Part shown: positions 50,985-60,865 of the stretch, piece by piece | Layout: every line of letters begins with the position of its first letter | How positions within the stretch are numbered: position 1 is the stretch's first letter | Notes under the pieces: generated by a model | Told to the model about the DNA's origin: nothing | Databases searched by the model: none | What the model saw: only the letters and a program-made list of their open reading frames with translations | Assembly: GCF_009870825.1 (NCBI RefSeq) | Contig: NZ_WTWY01000001.1 | Span: 62,001-126,000 of the forward strand | Source of the DNA: Paenibacillus sp. USDA918EY | GTDB lineage: Bacteria; Bacillota; Bacilli; Paenibacillales; Paenibacillaceae | Direction of reading: 5' to 3' | Length of the DNA: 64,000 nt | Position numbers and translations under genes: made by a program

Positions 50985-52256
50985 TTGGAAATGGTGCAGG
51001 TAGTTTTTTTGACGGTGCTCATGTTTTTCGTCATCGTAACCGTGCATGAATGGGGACATTATTATTTCGCCAAACGCGCAGGCATACTGGTTCGGGAGTT
51101 TGCGATCGGTTTCGGTCCGAAACTGTTTTCTTATAAACGGGGGGAAACCCAATTTACGCTTCGTTTGCTGCCGTTTGGCGGTTATGCCCGCATGGCGGGC
51201 GAAGATCCGGAGCTGGTGGAAATCCATCCCGGGCAAACGGTGGCCGTCCGGGTCAAAGACGGCGAAGTAAAAAAGATTTATTTGGACCAGTTGGACAACC
51301 GTAAAAACGTCATCCGCGGCGAGGTCGAATTCATCGATTTGACCGACAGCTTGAAAATCCGTCTGGATGTGGACGGCGAAGTTCAGCAGTTCCCGATCCA
51401 TCCGCAGGCGATGCTGGTCGCCAAGTCCCAGGAGACGCAAATCGCGCCGAGGGACCGGCAGTTCGCCAGCAAGACGGTCGGGCAGCGGGCGATGTCGATT
51501 TTTGCCGGCCCGCTGATGAACTTTATCCTGGCTTTTGTCTTGTTCGGAATCCATCTTCAAATGGCCGGCATTCCGGTCGAAAATCCGACGTACATCGTGA
51601 TCGGGGACGTTTCGAAAGGAATGCCGGCGGATGAAGCCCATTTGAAAAAAGGCGACATCGTCGAAACGATCGACGGCGTCAGCATCGGCACGGATTATGA
51701 GAAGATGATCGATATGACGGCCAAGTCCGAAGGCAAGCCGATGAAGTGGACAATCCGCCGCGGCGACGAGGTGTTCAACGTGACGCTGACCCCTCGGTCG
51801 ATGGAAGGGCAAGAGGGAGGGAAAATCGGCATCTCGCCCGCATTCCCTACGCGCAAGGCCGGCATTGGAGAGACCTTTACCGGGGCAGGTACCGCCATGG
51901 TTGATTGGACCAAAATCATTTTCCAGGGTTTCGGCAAGTTGATCAAGCAGTTCAATATGAACGATATCAGCGGACCGGTAGGGACCTTTGAGATTACGGG
52001 CCAGATTGCCAAGCAAGGAATTGCCCAGCTCACGCAATGGGCTGCGATATTGAGTTTGTATCTGGGCATTTTCAACCTGCTGCCGATTCCGGCCATGGAC
52101 GGAAGCCGGCTCGTGTTTCTTGGCGTTGAAGCCGTCCGCGGGAAGCCGATCGATCCGAGCCGGGAAGGCATGGTGCATTTCGTCGGGTTTGCGATGCTGT
52201 TCCTGTTAATGATTGTAGTAACTTATAACGACATATTGCGTTTAATCAACGGATAA
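50985..52256 (+). CDS. rseP: Site-2 intramembrane metalloprotease RseP/RasP
   Basis: 423 residues. Zinc motif HEWGH at residues 21-25 in the first membrane helix, a PDZ domain (about 195-290) and the second metal motif NLLPIPAMDG (about 363-372). It cleaves anti-sigma factors and signal-peptide remnants. TTG 50985 is 10 nt after GGGGGA; ATG 50991 is the alternative. Confidence 0.96.
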   Translation: MEMVQVVFLTVLMFFVIVTVHEWGHYYFAKRAGILVREFAIGFGPKLFSYKRGETQFTLRLLPFGGYARMAGEDPELVEIHPGQTVAVRVKDGEVKKIYLDQLDNRKNVIRGEVEFIDLTDSLKIRLDVDGEVQQFPIHPQAMLVAKSQETQIAPRDRQFASKTVGQRAMSIFAGPLMNFILAFVLFGIHLQMAGIPVENPTYIVIGDVSKGMPADEAHLKKGDIVETIDGVSIGTDYEKMIDMTAKSEGKPMKWTIRRGDEVFNVTLTPRSMEGQEGGKIGISPAFPTRKAGIGETFTGAGTAMVDWTKIIFQGFGKLIKQFNMNDISGPVGTFEITGQIAKQGIAQLTQWAAILSLYLGIFNLLPIPAMDGSRLVFLGVEAVRGKPIDPSREGMVHFVGFAMLFLLMIVVTYNDILRLING

Positions 52257-52287
52257 TTGACGATACATTGGGAGGAAGTCCATTTTT

Positions 52288-53736
52288 ATGTCAAACGATA
52301 AACAATTTGTGACCGAGATAACGCCGCAGGGGGAAGACTTCTCGCGCTGGTACATCGACGTGATTAAAAAAGCGGATCTTATGGATTATTCGCCTGTGCG
52401 CGGATGCATCGTTTTCCGCCCGGACGGCTATGAAATTTGGGAGCATATCCAGCAAGAGATGGACCGCCGTTTCAAAGAAACGGGCCACCGCAACGCCTAC
52501 TTCCCGCTTTTCATTCCGGAGAGCTTTTTCCAAAAGGAAAAAGAGCATGTCGAAGGATTTAATCCGGAGCTGCCTTGGGTAACCGAGGCGGGCGGCGACA
52601 AGCTCGAGGAGCGTCTGGCGATCCGTCCGACCTCCGAAACGATGTTTGGCCACATGTATTCGAAATGGATTCAATCCTATCGCGACCTGCCCGTCCTGAT
52701 CAACCAGTGGGCCAACGTCGTGAGATGGGAAAAACGGACGCTGCCTTTCCTTCGCACGAGCGAGTTTTTGTGGCAGGAAGGCCATACCGCCCACGAGACG
52801 GAAGAGGAAGCGCGCGAAGAAACGATGAAAATGCTTGAAGTTTACCGCAGCTTCGTGGAAGAATATTTGGCGATCCCGGTCATTACCGGCCAAAAAACGC
52901 CGTCCGAGAAATTTGCGGGTGCGGTCGACACGTTCTCCATCGAAGCGATGATGAAGGACGGACGTGCCGTGCAGGCGGGAACGTCGCATTACCTCGGAAC
53001 GAATTTCGCGGTTGCGTTTGACATTCAATATTTGAGCCGCGAAAACAAGCAGGAATACGTGCATACCACTTCTTGGGGGACAAGCACGCGTCTGATCGGT
53101 TCGATGATCATGGTGCACGGGGATGACCGCGGGCTTGCGCTGCCGCCGAAAGTGGCGCCGACCCAAGTCATCATGATTCCGATCGGTCCGCCGAAAACGT
53201 GGGACGCGGTCGTGGGACGCACGGACGAGCTGTTCGCCGAACTGAAAAAGGCGGGCATCCGCGTTCGCGTCGATGACCGGAACGACCTGCGTCCTGGCTG
53301 GAAGTTCAACGAATACGAGATGCGCGGGGTGCCTGTACGTCTCGAAATCGGTCCGCGCGATATGGAAAACGGCGTTTGCGTGCTGGTATCGCGGATTAGC
53401 GGCGAGAAAAAGGTCGTTCAGCAGGCCAACCTCGTGGAAGAGGTTCAAGCGATGCTGGACCAGGTGCAGCGGGAAATGTTCGACCGCGCGAAGCAGTTCA
53501 TGAACGACCATTTCTACTCCGTGGATACGCTGGAAGAAATGAAGGCGAGCATGGAGGAAAAACGCGGGTTTACGCTGGCCGGCTGGTGCGGGTCGGAAGC
53601 CTGCGAAAGCAAGGTCAAGGAAGAGACCGGCGCAACAAGCCGCAACATTCCGTTCAACCCTGCCGAGAAAAAGCATACTTGCCTCGTTTGCGGACAACCG
53701 GCCAAACATACGGTCGTGTTTGCTAGAGCTTATTAA
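52288..53736 (+). CDS. proS: Prolyl-tRNA synthetase, eukaryote/archaea-like type
   Basis: 482 residues. Class II core with motif 2 RWEKRTLPFLRTSEFLWQEGHTAH and a C-terminal zinc-binding-like extension (CGSEAC, CLVCGQP). The short length, the absence of the large editing insertion and the start FVTEITPQGEDFSRWYIDVIKKADLMDYSPVRG are typical of the eukaryote-like form, whereas B. subtilis has the longer bacterial form at this position. GGGAGGA precedes ATG 52288. Confidence 0.96.
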   Translation: MSNDKQFVTEITPQGEDFSRWYIDVIKKADLMDYSPVRGCIVFRPDGYEIWEHIQQEMDRRFKETGHRNAYFPLFIPESFFQKEKEHVEGFNPELPWVTEAGGDKLEERLAIRPTSETMFGHMYSKWIQSYRDLPVLINQWANVVRWEKRTLPFLRTSEFLWQEGHTAHETEEEAREETMKMLEVYRSFVEEYLAIPVITGQKTPSEKFAGAVDTFSIEAMMKDGRAVQAGTSHYLGTNFAVAFDIQYLSRENKQEYVHTTSWGTSTRLIGSMIMVHGDDRGLALPPKVAPTQVIMIPIGPPKTWDAVVGRTDELFAELKKAGIRVRVDDRNDLRPGWKFNEYEMRGVPVRLEIGPRDMENGVCVLVSRISGEKKVVQQANLVEEVQAMLDQVQREMFDRAKQFMNDHFYSVDTLEEMKASMEEKRGFTLAGWCGSEACESKVKEETGATSRNIPFNPAEKKHTCLVCGQPAKHTVVFARAY

Positions 53737-53944
53737 GAAGCAATCCGTATCCGCCGGGACCAATTTGCAAAATATCAGGAACTTTATTTTGAACTGTTGT
53801 ATGGGATAGGTTTTGTACCGATTCAACAATAAACCAATGAGGAGCTTCTGCCAGAAGTAGGCCCGGTGTGCTGTGAACCCGGTATATATGACTGGATTCA
53901 GAAGCTTTTCATTTTTAGCAGTGGGAGCAAGGGGGAAGAGAGCA

Positions 53945-56900
53945 TTGGACAAGGCTGGCGAGAATAGAAAACGGTTTGAGCTTCTGATGAAGCAGGGCGA
54001 AATCCCCCCCGGATTGGTCGACCCGTATTTTTTGGACGGTTACATCGAGCAGGTGGAGACGAGCCGGAGCAATAAAGAGTGGATCATTACGATCGGCAAA
54101 GAGACGCTCGTGCCTGCGGAGGTATACCGGAATTTTTGCCTGAAGCTTAGGGAGAAAATGCAGCATATCGCTAAAATCACGTTTATTTTCAAATACGGTT
54201 CTGCGGTAGATGCTGGCGAAATCGTCAATACGTACTGGAATTTGTTCTTGGAATGGGTTCACAGGGAAATTCCGTCGGTCAACGGCTGGATGGCCAGAGC
54301 GGGACATGAGCTGGACGGGGACTTGCTGCTTGTAAACATGACGGATCCCACCTCGCTCGAGCTTGCGCGCAAAAAGCAGATCGATCAGGCGATCATCCGT
54401 TTTTATCAGCAATATTTTGCGCTTCCGCTCAGGGTAAAAGTTCAAGTCGGGGAAATCAACCGGGAAGCCTACGAAGAATTCGAACAGAAAAAACGCGCGG
54501 AAGAGCTTGAAGTGATCCAGCAGATGATGACGAGCATGGAAGCCGAAGCGCGCGAGGCCGAGGATGACGGGGAAGAGGTACGGCTGCAGGTCGGTTACGA
54601 CATCAAGGAGCAGCCGGTGCCGATCCAGGAGATTCAGGACGAGGAGAAAAAGATTACGGTTCAGGGAACCATCTTTGGCCTGGACAGCAAGGAGCTCCGC
54701 AACGGCAGCACGCTGTTTATGTTCAACCTGACGGACTTCACCGATTCGCTGCAGATGAAAATGTTTGCGAAGACGAAAGAGGATTTGAAGATTTTAGGCT
54801 TGCTGGCCAACGGCAAATGGGTGAGAGCGCGCGGACGGGTGGAGTACGACCGGTTCATGCAGGTTCCCGAGCTGGTGATGATTCCATCCGATTTGGTCGA
54901 GGTTCAATCCCCTCCCGCCCGAAAGGATGCCGCTCCCGAGAAACGCGTGGAGTTTCACCTGCATTCGACCATGAGCACGATGGATGCGGTGACGCCCGTC
55001 GACCAATATATCAAAACGGCGGCCAAATGGGGCCATAAGGCGATCGCGATTACCGACCATGGCGGCGTGCAGAGCTTTCCGGACGCGGCCAAGGCGGCGA
55101 AGAAAAACGGCATTAAAATGATCTATGGCGTGGAGGCCAACGTGGTCAACGACTCGGTTCCGGTCGTCATGCAGCCGCAACCGATCGAGCTGAAATCGGC
55201 GACATACGTCGTATTCGATATCGAGACCACCGGCCTGTCGATCACGAACAGCAAAATTACCGAGCTTGCCGCGGTCAAAATGCACGAGGGCAAAGAGATC
55301 GGACGGTACGCAACGTTCGTCAACCCGCACGAAAAAATCCCTTACCATATTCAGCAGCTCACGAACATTACGGATGAAATGGTGAAAGATGCGCCGGACC
55401 TGGAGCCCGTTCTGAAGGAATTCGTCGAATTTATCGGCGACGGCGTGCTCGTGGCCCACAACGCAAGATTCGACGTGGGTTTCATCCAGGCTTCCTTGAA
55501 ACAATACGGCATGCCGCAGCTGGACAACCCGGCACTCGATACGCTTGAGCTAGCCCGCTTGCTGCATCCGGGGATGAAAAACCACCGGCTGAACACGCTG
55601 GCGGATAAATACAAGGTGCTGCTTGAAAGCCATCACCGGGCGATCGACGATACGGTGGCGCTGGCCGGCATTTTGAACGGATTGTTGGCCGATGCGGAAA
55701 AAATCAAGGGACTGACGATGCTCGACCGGCTGAACGATTACGTCGGCAAGGATCTGTCCAATACCCGTCCGTTCCACTGCGGCATTTATGCGCTGAACCC
55801 GATAGGCAAAAAAAATCTGTTCAAGCTGATTTCGTTGTCGCATACCGAATATTTCATGCGGGTTCCATGCATACCGAGATCCAAGCTTGTCGAGCTGCGG
55901 GAAGGGCTGCTTGTCATCTCCGGCTGCGAAAAAGGCGAATTTTTCGAGACGGTGCTGAACAAGACGGTCGAAGAAGCGATGGAAGTGGCGGAATTTTACG
56001 ACGTGCTGGAAATTCAGCCGCTGACGATGTACATGCACCTGGTCGACAAAGGGCTGGTCGGAAGCCCGGCCGAGCTGAAGGCGGCGATCAAGACGATTTG
56101 CGATATCGGCGAAAAACTGAACAAACCGGTTATCGCCACAGGCAACGTCCATTATCTCGATCCGCGCGACAAGCTGTTCCGCGACATTACGATCCACGGC
56201 ATCACCGGTTTCAGCCCGCTGAAGGATATCCGCAAGCCGGACGCGCATCTGCGCACGACGGACGAAATGCTGGAAGAATTCGAATTTTTGGGCAAGGACA
56301 AGGCCTTTGAGGTTGTCGTGAAAAACACCAACGAATTGGCGGACCGTTTCGAAGAGCTCGAACTGTTTCCGGATAAACTCTTTACGCCGATCATCGAAGG
56401 CGCGGACGAGGAGATCCGGAACACCTGCTATGAAACGGCAAGGTCGATTTATGGGGAAGACCTGCCGGAAGTCGTCGTCGCCCGGCTGGAGAAAGAGCTG
56501 GAGCCGATCATTAAATACGGCTTTTCCGCCAACTACCTGATCTCCGAAAGGCTCGTTAAAAAATCCAATCGGGACGGTTATCTTGTCGGCTCCCGGGGTT
56601 CCGTCGGTTCTTCCGTCGTCGCCACGTTCCTGGGCATTTCGGAGGTTAACCCGCTCCCTGCGCATTACATTTGCCGGAACGAAGCCTGCAAATACAGCGA
56701 GTGGTTCCTCGACGGCAGCGTGCCGAGCGGATTCGACCTTCCGGACAAGGAATGCCCGAAATGCGGCCAGATGCTGAAGGGCGAAGGGCAGGACATTCCG
56801 TTCGAAACCTTCCTTGGCTTCAAAGGCGACAAGGTTCCCGATATCGACTTGAACTTTTCCGGCGAATACCAGCCGCATGCGCATAACTACACGAAGGAAA

Positions 56901-58261
56901 TTTTCGGGGAAAAATGCGTGTTCCGGGCGGGAACGATCGGTACCGTCGCGGAGAAAACGGCGTTCGGCTACGCGAAAAAATACGAGGAAGACCATCATAA
57001 AAGCTGGCGCGGCGCCGAGCTGAGCCGCCTTGCGGCCGGCTGTACCGGCGTTAAACGCAGCACCGGCCAGCATCCCGGCGGGATCGTCGTCGTGCCGGAT
57101 TACATGGAAGTGGAAGACATCACTCCGGTCCAATATCCGGCGGACGACACAAGCGCGGAATGGAAGACGACCCATTTCGATTACCACGCCTTTGACGCGA
57201 ACTTGCTGAAGCTCGATATTCTGGGGCACGATGATCCGACGATGATGCGGATGCTGCAGGATTTGACGGGGGTCGATCCGACCACCATTCCGATGAACGA
57301 TCCGAAGGTTATGAGCATGTTCAACTCGACCGAGGCGCTTGGCGTCACGCCCGAGCAAATCCGGACTCCGGTCGCCACGTACGGCGTGCCGGAAATGGGA
57401 ACGAAGTTCGTCCGCCAGATGCTGATCGAATCGAAGCCTTCGTCCTTTGCGGACTTGCTGCAAATTTCTGGCCTGTCCCACGGAACGGGAGTTTGGCTCG
57501 GAAACGCCCAGGAACTGATCAAAAACGGCACCTGCAACATCAAAACGGTGATCGGTTGCCGTGACGATATCATGCTCTACTTGATTTATAAAGCCGGCAT
57601 GGATGCCAGCCTCGCTTTTAAAATTACGGAAAGCGTCCGTAAAGGCAAGGGGCTGACGCCGGAATGGATCGAGGAAATGAAACGATGCAAAGTGCCGCAG
57701 TGGTACATCGATTCATGCCTGAAAATCCAGTACATGTTCCCGAAAGCGCACGCCGCGGCATATGTTATTTCAGCGGTGAGAACGGCATATTTCAAGCTCT
57801 ACTATCCGATCGAATATTACGCGACCTACTTCTCGGTCCGTGCCGAAGATTTCGACATCGAGCTTTGCTGCCAAGGCTACGACGCGATTTACCGCCAGAT
57901 CGAGGAAATCGAGCAGAAAGGCTTCCAGGCCACCACGAAAGAAAAAAGCATGCTTCCGGTGCTTGAAATGGCGCTTGAGATGACCGCACGCGGCTTCACC
58001 TTCAAGAGCCTGGATTTGTACCGTTCGGAAGCGACGCGCTTCATCGTGGACGGTGAATCCCTGATCCCGCCGTTTTCGGCCATGCAGGGCATCGGCGAAA
58101 ACGCGGCGCGCAACATCGCGGCCGCGCGCGAACAAGGCGAGTTCCTGTCGATCGAAGACTTCCAGCAAAAGTCGAAAGCAAGTAAGTCGATCATCGAGCT
58201 GCTGACGCAAATGGGCTGCTTCCGCGGCCTGCCGGAAAGCAACCAGCTCTCGTTGTTTTAA
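53945..58261 (+). CDS. polC: DNA polymerase III alpha subunit, Gram-positive type PolC
   Basis: 1438 residues, the expected length. N-terminal region and OB fold (about 230-320), split PHP domain (about 340 and after 600), the DEDD 3'-5' exonuclease (VVFDIETTGLSITNS, about 423), then the polymerase with a four-cysteine zinc site (CRNEACKYSEW, CPKCGQML) and SRGSVGSSVVATFLGISEVNPL. TTG 53945 is favoured by GGGGGAAGAG upstream; the frame is open further 5' without a good ribosome binding site. Confidence 0.98.
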   Translation: MDKAGENRKRFELLMKQGEIPPGLVDPYFLDGYIEQVETSRSNKEWIITIGKETLVPAEVYRNFCLKLREKMQHIAKITFIFKYGSAVDAGEIVNTYWNLFLEWVHREIPSVNGWMARAGHELDGDLLLVNMTDPTSLELARKKQIDQAIIRFYQQYFALPLRVKVQVGEINREAYEEFEQKKRAEELEVIQQMMTSMEAEAREAEDDGEEVRLQVGYDIKEQPVPIQEIQDEEKKITVQGTIFGLDSKELRNGSTLFMFNLTDFTDSLQMKMFAKTKEDLKILGLLANGKWVRARGRVEYDRFMQVPELVMIPSDLVEVQSPPARKDAAPEKRVEFHLHSTMSTMDAVTPVDQYIKTAAKWGHKAIAITDHGGVQSFPDAAKAAKKNGIKMIYGVEANVVNDSVPVVMQPQPIELKSATYVVFDIETTGLSITNSKITELAAVKMHEGKEIGRYATFVNPHEKIPYHIQQLTNITDEMVKDAPDLEPVLKEFVEFIGDGVLVAHNARFDVGFIQASLKQYGMPQLDNPALDTLELARLLHPGMKNHRLNTLADKYKVLLESHHRAIDDTVALAGILNGLLADAEKIKGLTMLDRLNDYVGKDLSNTRPFHCGIYALNPIGKKNLFKLISLSHTEYFMRVPCIPRSKLVELREGLLVISGCEKGEFFETVLNKTVEEAMEVAEFYDVLEIQPLTMYMHLVDKGLVGSPAELKAAIKTICDIGEKLNKPVIATGNVHYLDPRDKLFRDITIHGITGFSPLKDIRKPDAHLRTTDEMLEEFEFLGKDKAFEVVVKNTNELADRFEELELFPDKLFTPIIEGADEEIRNTCYETARSIYGEDLPEVVVARLEKELEPIIKYGFSANYLISERLVKKSNRDGYLVGSRGSVGSSVVATFLGISEVNPLPAHYICRNEACKYSEWFLDGSVPSGFDLPDKECPKCGQMLKGEGQDIPFETFLGFKGDKVPDIDLNFSGEYQPHAHNYTKEIFGEKCVFRAGTIGTVAEKTAFGYAKKYEEDHHKSWRGAELSRLAAGCTGVKRSTGQHPGGIVVVPDYMEVEDITPVQYPADDTSAEWKTTHFDYHAFDANLLKLDILGHDDPTMMRMLQDLTGVDPTTIPMNDPKVMSMFNSTEALGVTPEQIRTPVATYGVPEMGTKFVRQMLIESKPSSFADLLQISGLSHGTGVWLGNAQELIKNGTCNIKTVIGCRDDIMLYLIYKAGMDASLAFKITESVRKGKGLTPEWIEEMKRCKVPQWYIDSCLKIQYMFPKAHAAAYVISAVRTAYFKLYYPIEYYATYFSVRAEDFDIELCCQGYDAIYRQIEEIEQKGFQATTKEKSMLPVLEMALEMTARGFTFKSLDLYRSEATRFIVDGESLIPPFSAMQGIGENAARNIAAAREQGEFLSIEDFQQKSKASKSIIELLTQMGCFRGLPESNQLSLF

Positions 58262-58358
58262 TACTACGGACGGATCGATATCCATTTATATCCCCTCTTG
58301 ACAATGGGGCGATGCCGTGCAGCCCTTGCTGCGACTGGCGGCAGTCAAGGAGTGATAC

Positions 58359-58387
58359 TTGTCAGTGCTGCCAGACTATGTTATAAT
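58359..58387 (+). promoter_or_regulatory. Sigma-A promoter for rimP-nusA-infB
   Basis: TTGTCA (58359-58364), 17 bp, TATAAT (58382-58387) with an extended TG before the -10. Near-consensus. Confidence 0.85.
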
Positions 58388-58421
58388 TTTTTTGGCAATC
58401 ATGGAGATAAAACCGTTGTTT

Positions 58422-58445
58422 AAAGAGTGGGGCGACCCACTCTTT
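58422..58445 (+). promoter_or_regulatory. rimP leader hairpin with GCGA loop
   Basis: AAAGAGTGGG (58422-58431) and CCCACTCTTT (58436-58445) form a perfect 10-bp stem closed by GCGA, a stable GNRA tetraloop. It lies in the rimP leader and has no real T-run; partial attenuation or mRNA stability are possible. Confidence 0.65.
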
Positions 58446-58490
58446 ACTCTTTGGTATATAGGATATTGAAAGTCTTGGAGGTAATAATCT

Positions 58491-58952
58491 TTGAGCACAC
58501 CGAAGATCAAAGGAATTGTAGAGGAAATGGTCCAGCCTTATCTGGATGAGCATAACTTTGAGCTTGTCGACGTCGAATACGTCAAAGAAGGCAGCAACTA
58601 CTTTCTGCGCGTCTATGTCGACAAGGAAGGCGGCATTGACATCGATGATTGCGGCATGATCAGCGAATATCTGAGCCAGAAGCTGGATGAGAACGATCCG
58701 ATTCCCACCGCATATTTTCTGGAGGTATCCTCCCCTGGCGCCGAGCGTCCGCTGAAGAAAAGCGAAGACGTGGCCAAAGCCGTCGGCAAAGATGTGTTTG
58801 TGACCGTGTACGAGGCGGTTGACGGCCAGAAAGAATTCGAAGGCCGGCTTCTTTCGTTCGAGAACGACGAACTTGTCATCTCCGTAGGAAAGAAGCAGCA
58901 CACCATCCCGTACGCTAAAGTTGCCAGTGCCAGACTGGCCATTATTTTTTAA
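58491..58952 (+). CDS. rimP: Ribosome maturation factor RimP
   Basis: 153 residues, small-subunit assembly factor. FELVDVEYVKEGSNYFLRVYVDKEGGIDIDDC and EVSSPGAERPLK are signatures. TTG 58491 lies 8 nt after TTGGAGG. First gene of the nusA operon. Confidence 0.96.
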   Translation: MSTPKIKGIVEEMVQPYLDEHNFELVDVEYVKEGSNYFLRVYVDKEGGIDIDDCGMISEYLSQKLDENDPIPTAYFLEVSSPGAERPLKKSEDVAKAVGKDVFVTVYEAVDGQKEFEGRLLSFENDELVISVGKKQHTIPYAKVASARLAIIF

Positions 58953-59089
58953 AAATTCAGGGATTTGTTAGGACGAAGCGCCGATTGCAATTCCCGGATT
59001 TTACGTCGCGAAACGCAAGCTTCACCTGTCAAAGACGGCGAAGGCGTTTACGCTTGGGTGCATGTAATGAAAGGGGGAACTGATTTCCA

Positions 59090-60187
59090 ATGAGTATGGA
59101 TTTTATTGAAGCGATGAATGAACTGGAAAGAGAAAAGGGAATCAGCAAGGATATTCTGTTTGAAGCGATTGAAGCCGCGCTGATCTCCAGCTACAAACGC
59201 AACTTTAACACGGCGCAGAACGTGCGCGTCGACATGAACCGCAACTCGGGCGTCATCAAGGTGTATGCCCGCAAGCTGGTTGTGGAAGAGGTGCTTGATC
59301 CTCGCACCGAAATTTCCCTGCCCGCGGCAAGGGAGATCAACCCGCATTTCCAAATCGACGATATCGCCGAAATCGAGGTTACGCCTCGCGACTTCGGCCG
59401 CATCGCCGCCCAGACGGCGAAGCAGGTCGTCACCCAGCGCATCCGCGAAGCGGAGCGCGGCTTGATCTACAACGCGTTTGTGGATAAGGAAGAGGATATC
59501 GTGACCGGCACGGTGCAGCGCCAGGATCTGCGCAACTTTTACGTGGATCTCGGTAAAATCGAAGCCGTGCTTCCGCTCAGCGAGCTGATGCCGAATGAAA
59601 AATTCAAGCACGGCGACCGGATCAAGGCTTATATCACCAAGGTTGAAAACACGACGAAGGGACCGCAAATCATGTTGTCCCGCACGCATCCGGGTCTCCT
59701 CAAGCGGTTGTTCGAGCTTGAAGTGCCCGAGATTTTCGACGGCGTGGTCGAAATCCGTTCCGTAGCCCGGGAAGCGGGCTTCCGTTCCAAAATCGCGGTT
59801 TACTCCCGCAATCCGGAAGTGGATCCGGTCGGATCCTGCGTCGGGCCGAAAGGCCTCCGCGTGCAGACCATTGTCAATGAGCTGCGCGGAGAAAAAATCG
59901 ACATCGTTCGCTATTCGGAACAGGTGGAGGAATACGTCGCCAACGCCCTCAGCCCGTCGAAAGTGCTGGAAGTGATCGTGTTCGAAGAGGAGAAAATGGC
60001 CCGCGTCATCGTGCCTGACTACCAGCTTTCCCTCGCAATCGGGATCAAGGGCCAAAACGCCCGGCTGGCAGCGAAGCTGACCGGCTGGAAAATCGACATC
60101 AAGAGCGAAAGTCAGGCGGAACAGGAATTCGGCAGACCGAAAACATCCTCGGTCGAAATGCATCAGGATTCCGTCTCCGTCGATTGA
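59090..60187 (+). CDS. nusA: Transcription elongation/termination factor NusA
   Basis: 365 residues: N-terminal domain ([27 protein letters not shown]), S1 (about 135-200), then KH1 and KH2 with [23 protein letters not shown] and [20 protein letters not shown] 59090 is 11 nt after AAAGGGGGA. Confidence 0.98.
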   Translation: MSMDFIEAMNELEREKGISKDILFEAIEAALISSYKRNFNTAQNVRVDMNRNSGVIKVYARKLVVEEVLDPRTEISLPAAREINPHFQIDDIAEIEVTPRDFGRIAAQTAKQVVTQRIREAERGLIYNAFVDKEEDIVTGTVQRQDLRNFYVDLGKIEAVLPLSELMPNEKFKHGDRIKAYITKVENTTKGPQIMLSRTHPGLLKRLFELEVPEIFDGVVEIRSVAREAGFRSKIAVYSRNPEVDPVGSCVGPKGLRVQTIVNELRGEKIDIVRYSEQVEEYVANALSPSKVLEVIVFEEEKMARVIVPDYQLSLAIGIKGQNARLAAKLTGWKIDIKSESQAEQEFGRPKTSSVEMHQDSVSVD

Positions 60188-60237
60188 CAGCAGGATTCGG
60201 ACATCCTGAACCTTAACAAGGACGGGAGGGCTGCGCC

Positions 60238-60549
60238 ATGATCAAGCAAAAAAAAGTGCCGCTGCGCAAATGTGTGGCGTGCCAGGAAATGATGCCGAAA
60301 AAAGAACTGATCCGCATCGTGAAGACGCCCGAAGACGAGGTGCTCATCGATCTGACCGGCAAGAAGTCGGGGCGAGGAGCTTACCTTTGCGGGAAAGTCT
60401 CCTGTTTTAAGCTCGCGCAAAAAAACAAGTCGCTGGACCGTGCCCTGAAACATCACGTCAAGCCGGAAATTTACGAGCAGCTTGCCGAGGACTTCATATC
60501 GGTGGAGGATGAATTTTTGGCGGTAAAGGAAAGCGCGGCCGATGAATAA
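60238..60549 (+). CDS. rnpM: YlxR family RNase P modulator RnpM
   Basis: 103 residues. RKCVACQEMMPKKELIRIV and GRGAYLC are the YlxR signature. YlxR of B. subtilis was reported to bind RNase P RNA, hence RnpM. ATG 60238 is just after GGGAGGG; its end overlaps ylxQ. Confidence 0.94.
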   Translation: MIKQKKVPLRKCVACQEMMPKKELIRIVKTPEDEVLIDLTGKKSGRGAYLCGKVSCFKLAQKNKSLDRALKHHVKPEIYEQLAEDFISVEDEFLAVKESAADE

Positions 60550-60865
60550 ATTTTTCTCCCGCCTCGGTCTTGCCATGCGCGCGGGAAAGCTGCTGACCGG
60601 CGACGAGATTGTGCTGAAATCGATACGGTCTTCGGAAGCCAAGCTAGTCATCCTTGCGGGAGACGCCTCAGCAAATACACAGAAAAAGTTCCGCGACAAA
60701 TGCGGAACGTACAACATCCCTCTGGTGATCGGATTTGACCGCGAAAGTTTGGGCGCAAGCATCGGTAAACCCGAAAGAGTTGTGCTCGCAATTACGGATC
60801 AAGGATTCGCAGAAATGATCTCCAAAAGCTTGGAGATAATGTCGGAGGTGGAGTATATTGAGTAA
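60542..60865 (+). CDS. ylxQ: L7Ae-family K-turn binding protein YlxQ
   Basis: 107 residues, L7Ae/L30e/S12e fold: [32 protein letters not shown]. Family members bind kink-turn RNA. Start and stop both overlap neighbours. Confidence 0.92.
   Translation: MNKFFSRLGLAMRAGKLLTGDEIVLKSIRSSEAKLVILAGDASANTQKKFRDKCGTYNIPLVIGFDRESLGASIGKPERVVLAITDQGFAEMISKSLEIMSEVEYIE

Noticed and set aside
53737..53944. T-box leader between proS and polC
   Set aside because: No T-box consensus sequence and no terminator or antiterminator pair was visible.
52291..53952. 553-codon frame antisense to proS
   Set aside because: Shadow of proS with no ribosome binding site and no recognisable domain.
55550..57481. 643-codon frame antisense to polC
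   Set aside because: Same reason: biased codon use leaves the opposite strand open.
58322..58350. GACTG/CAGTC hairpin after polC as terminator
   Set aside because: Short stem, bulged outer pairs and no T-run; may be chance.
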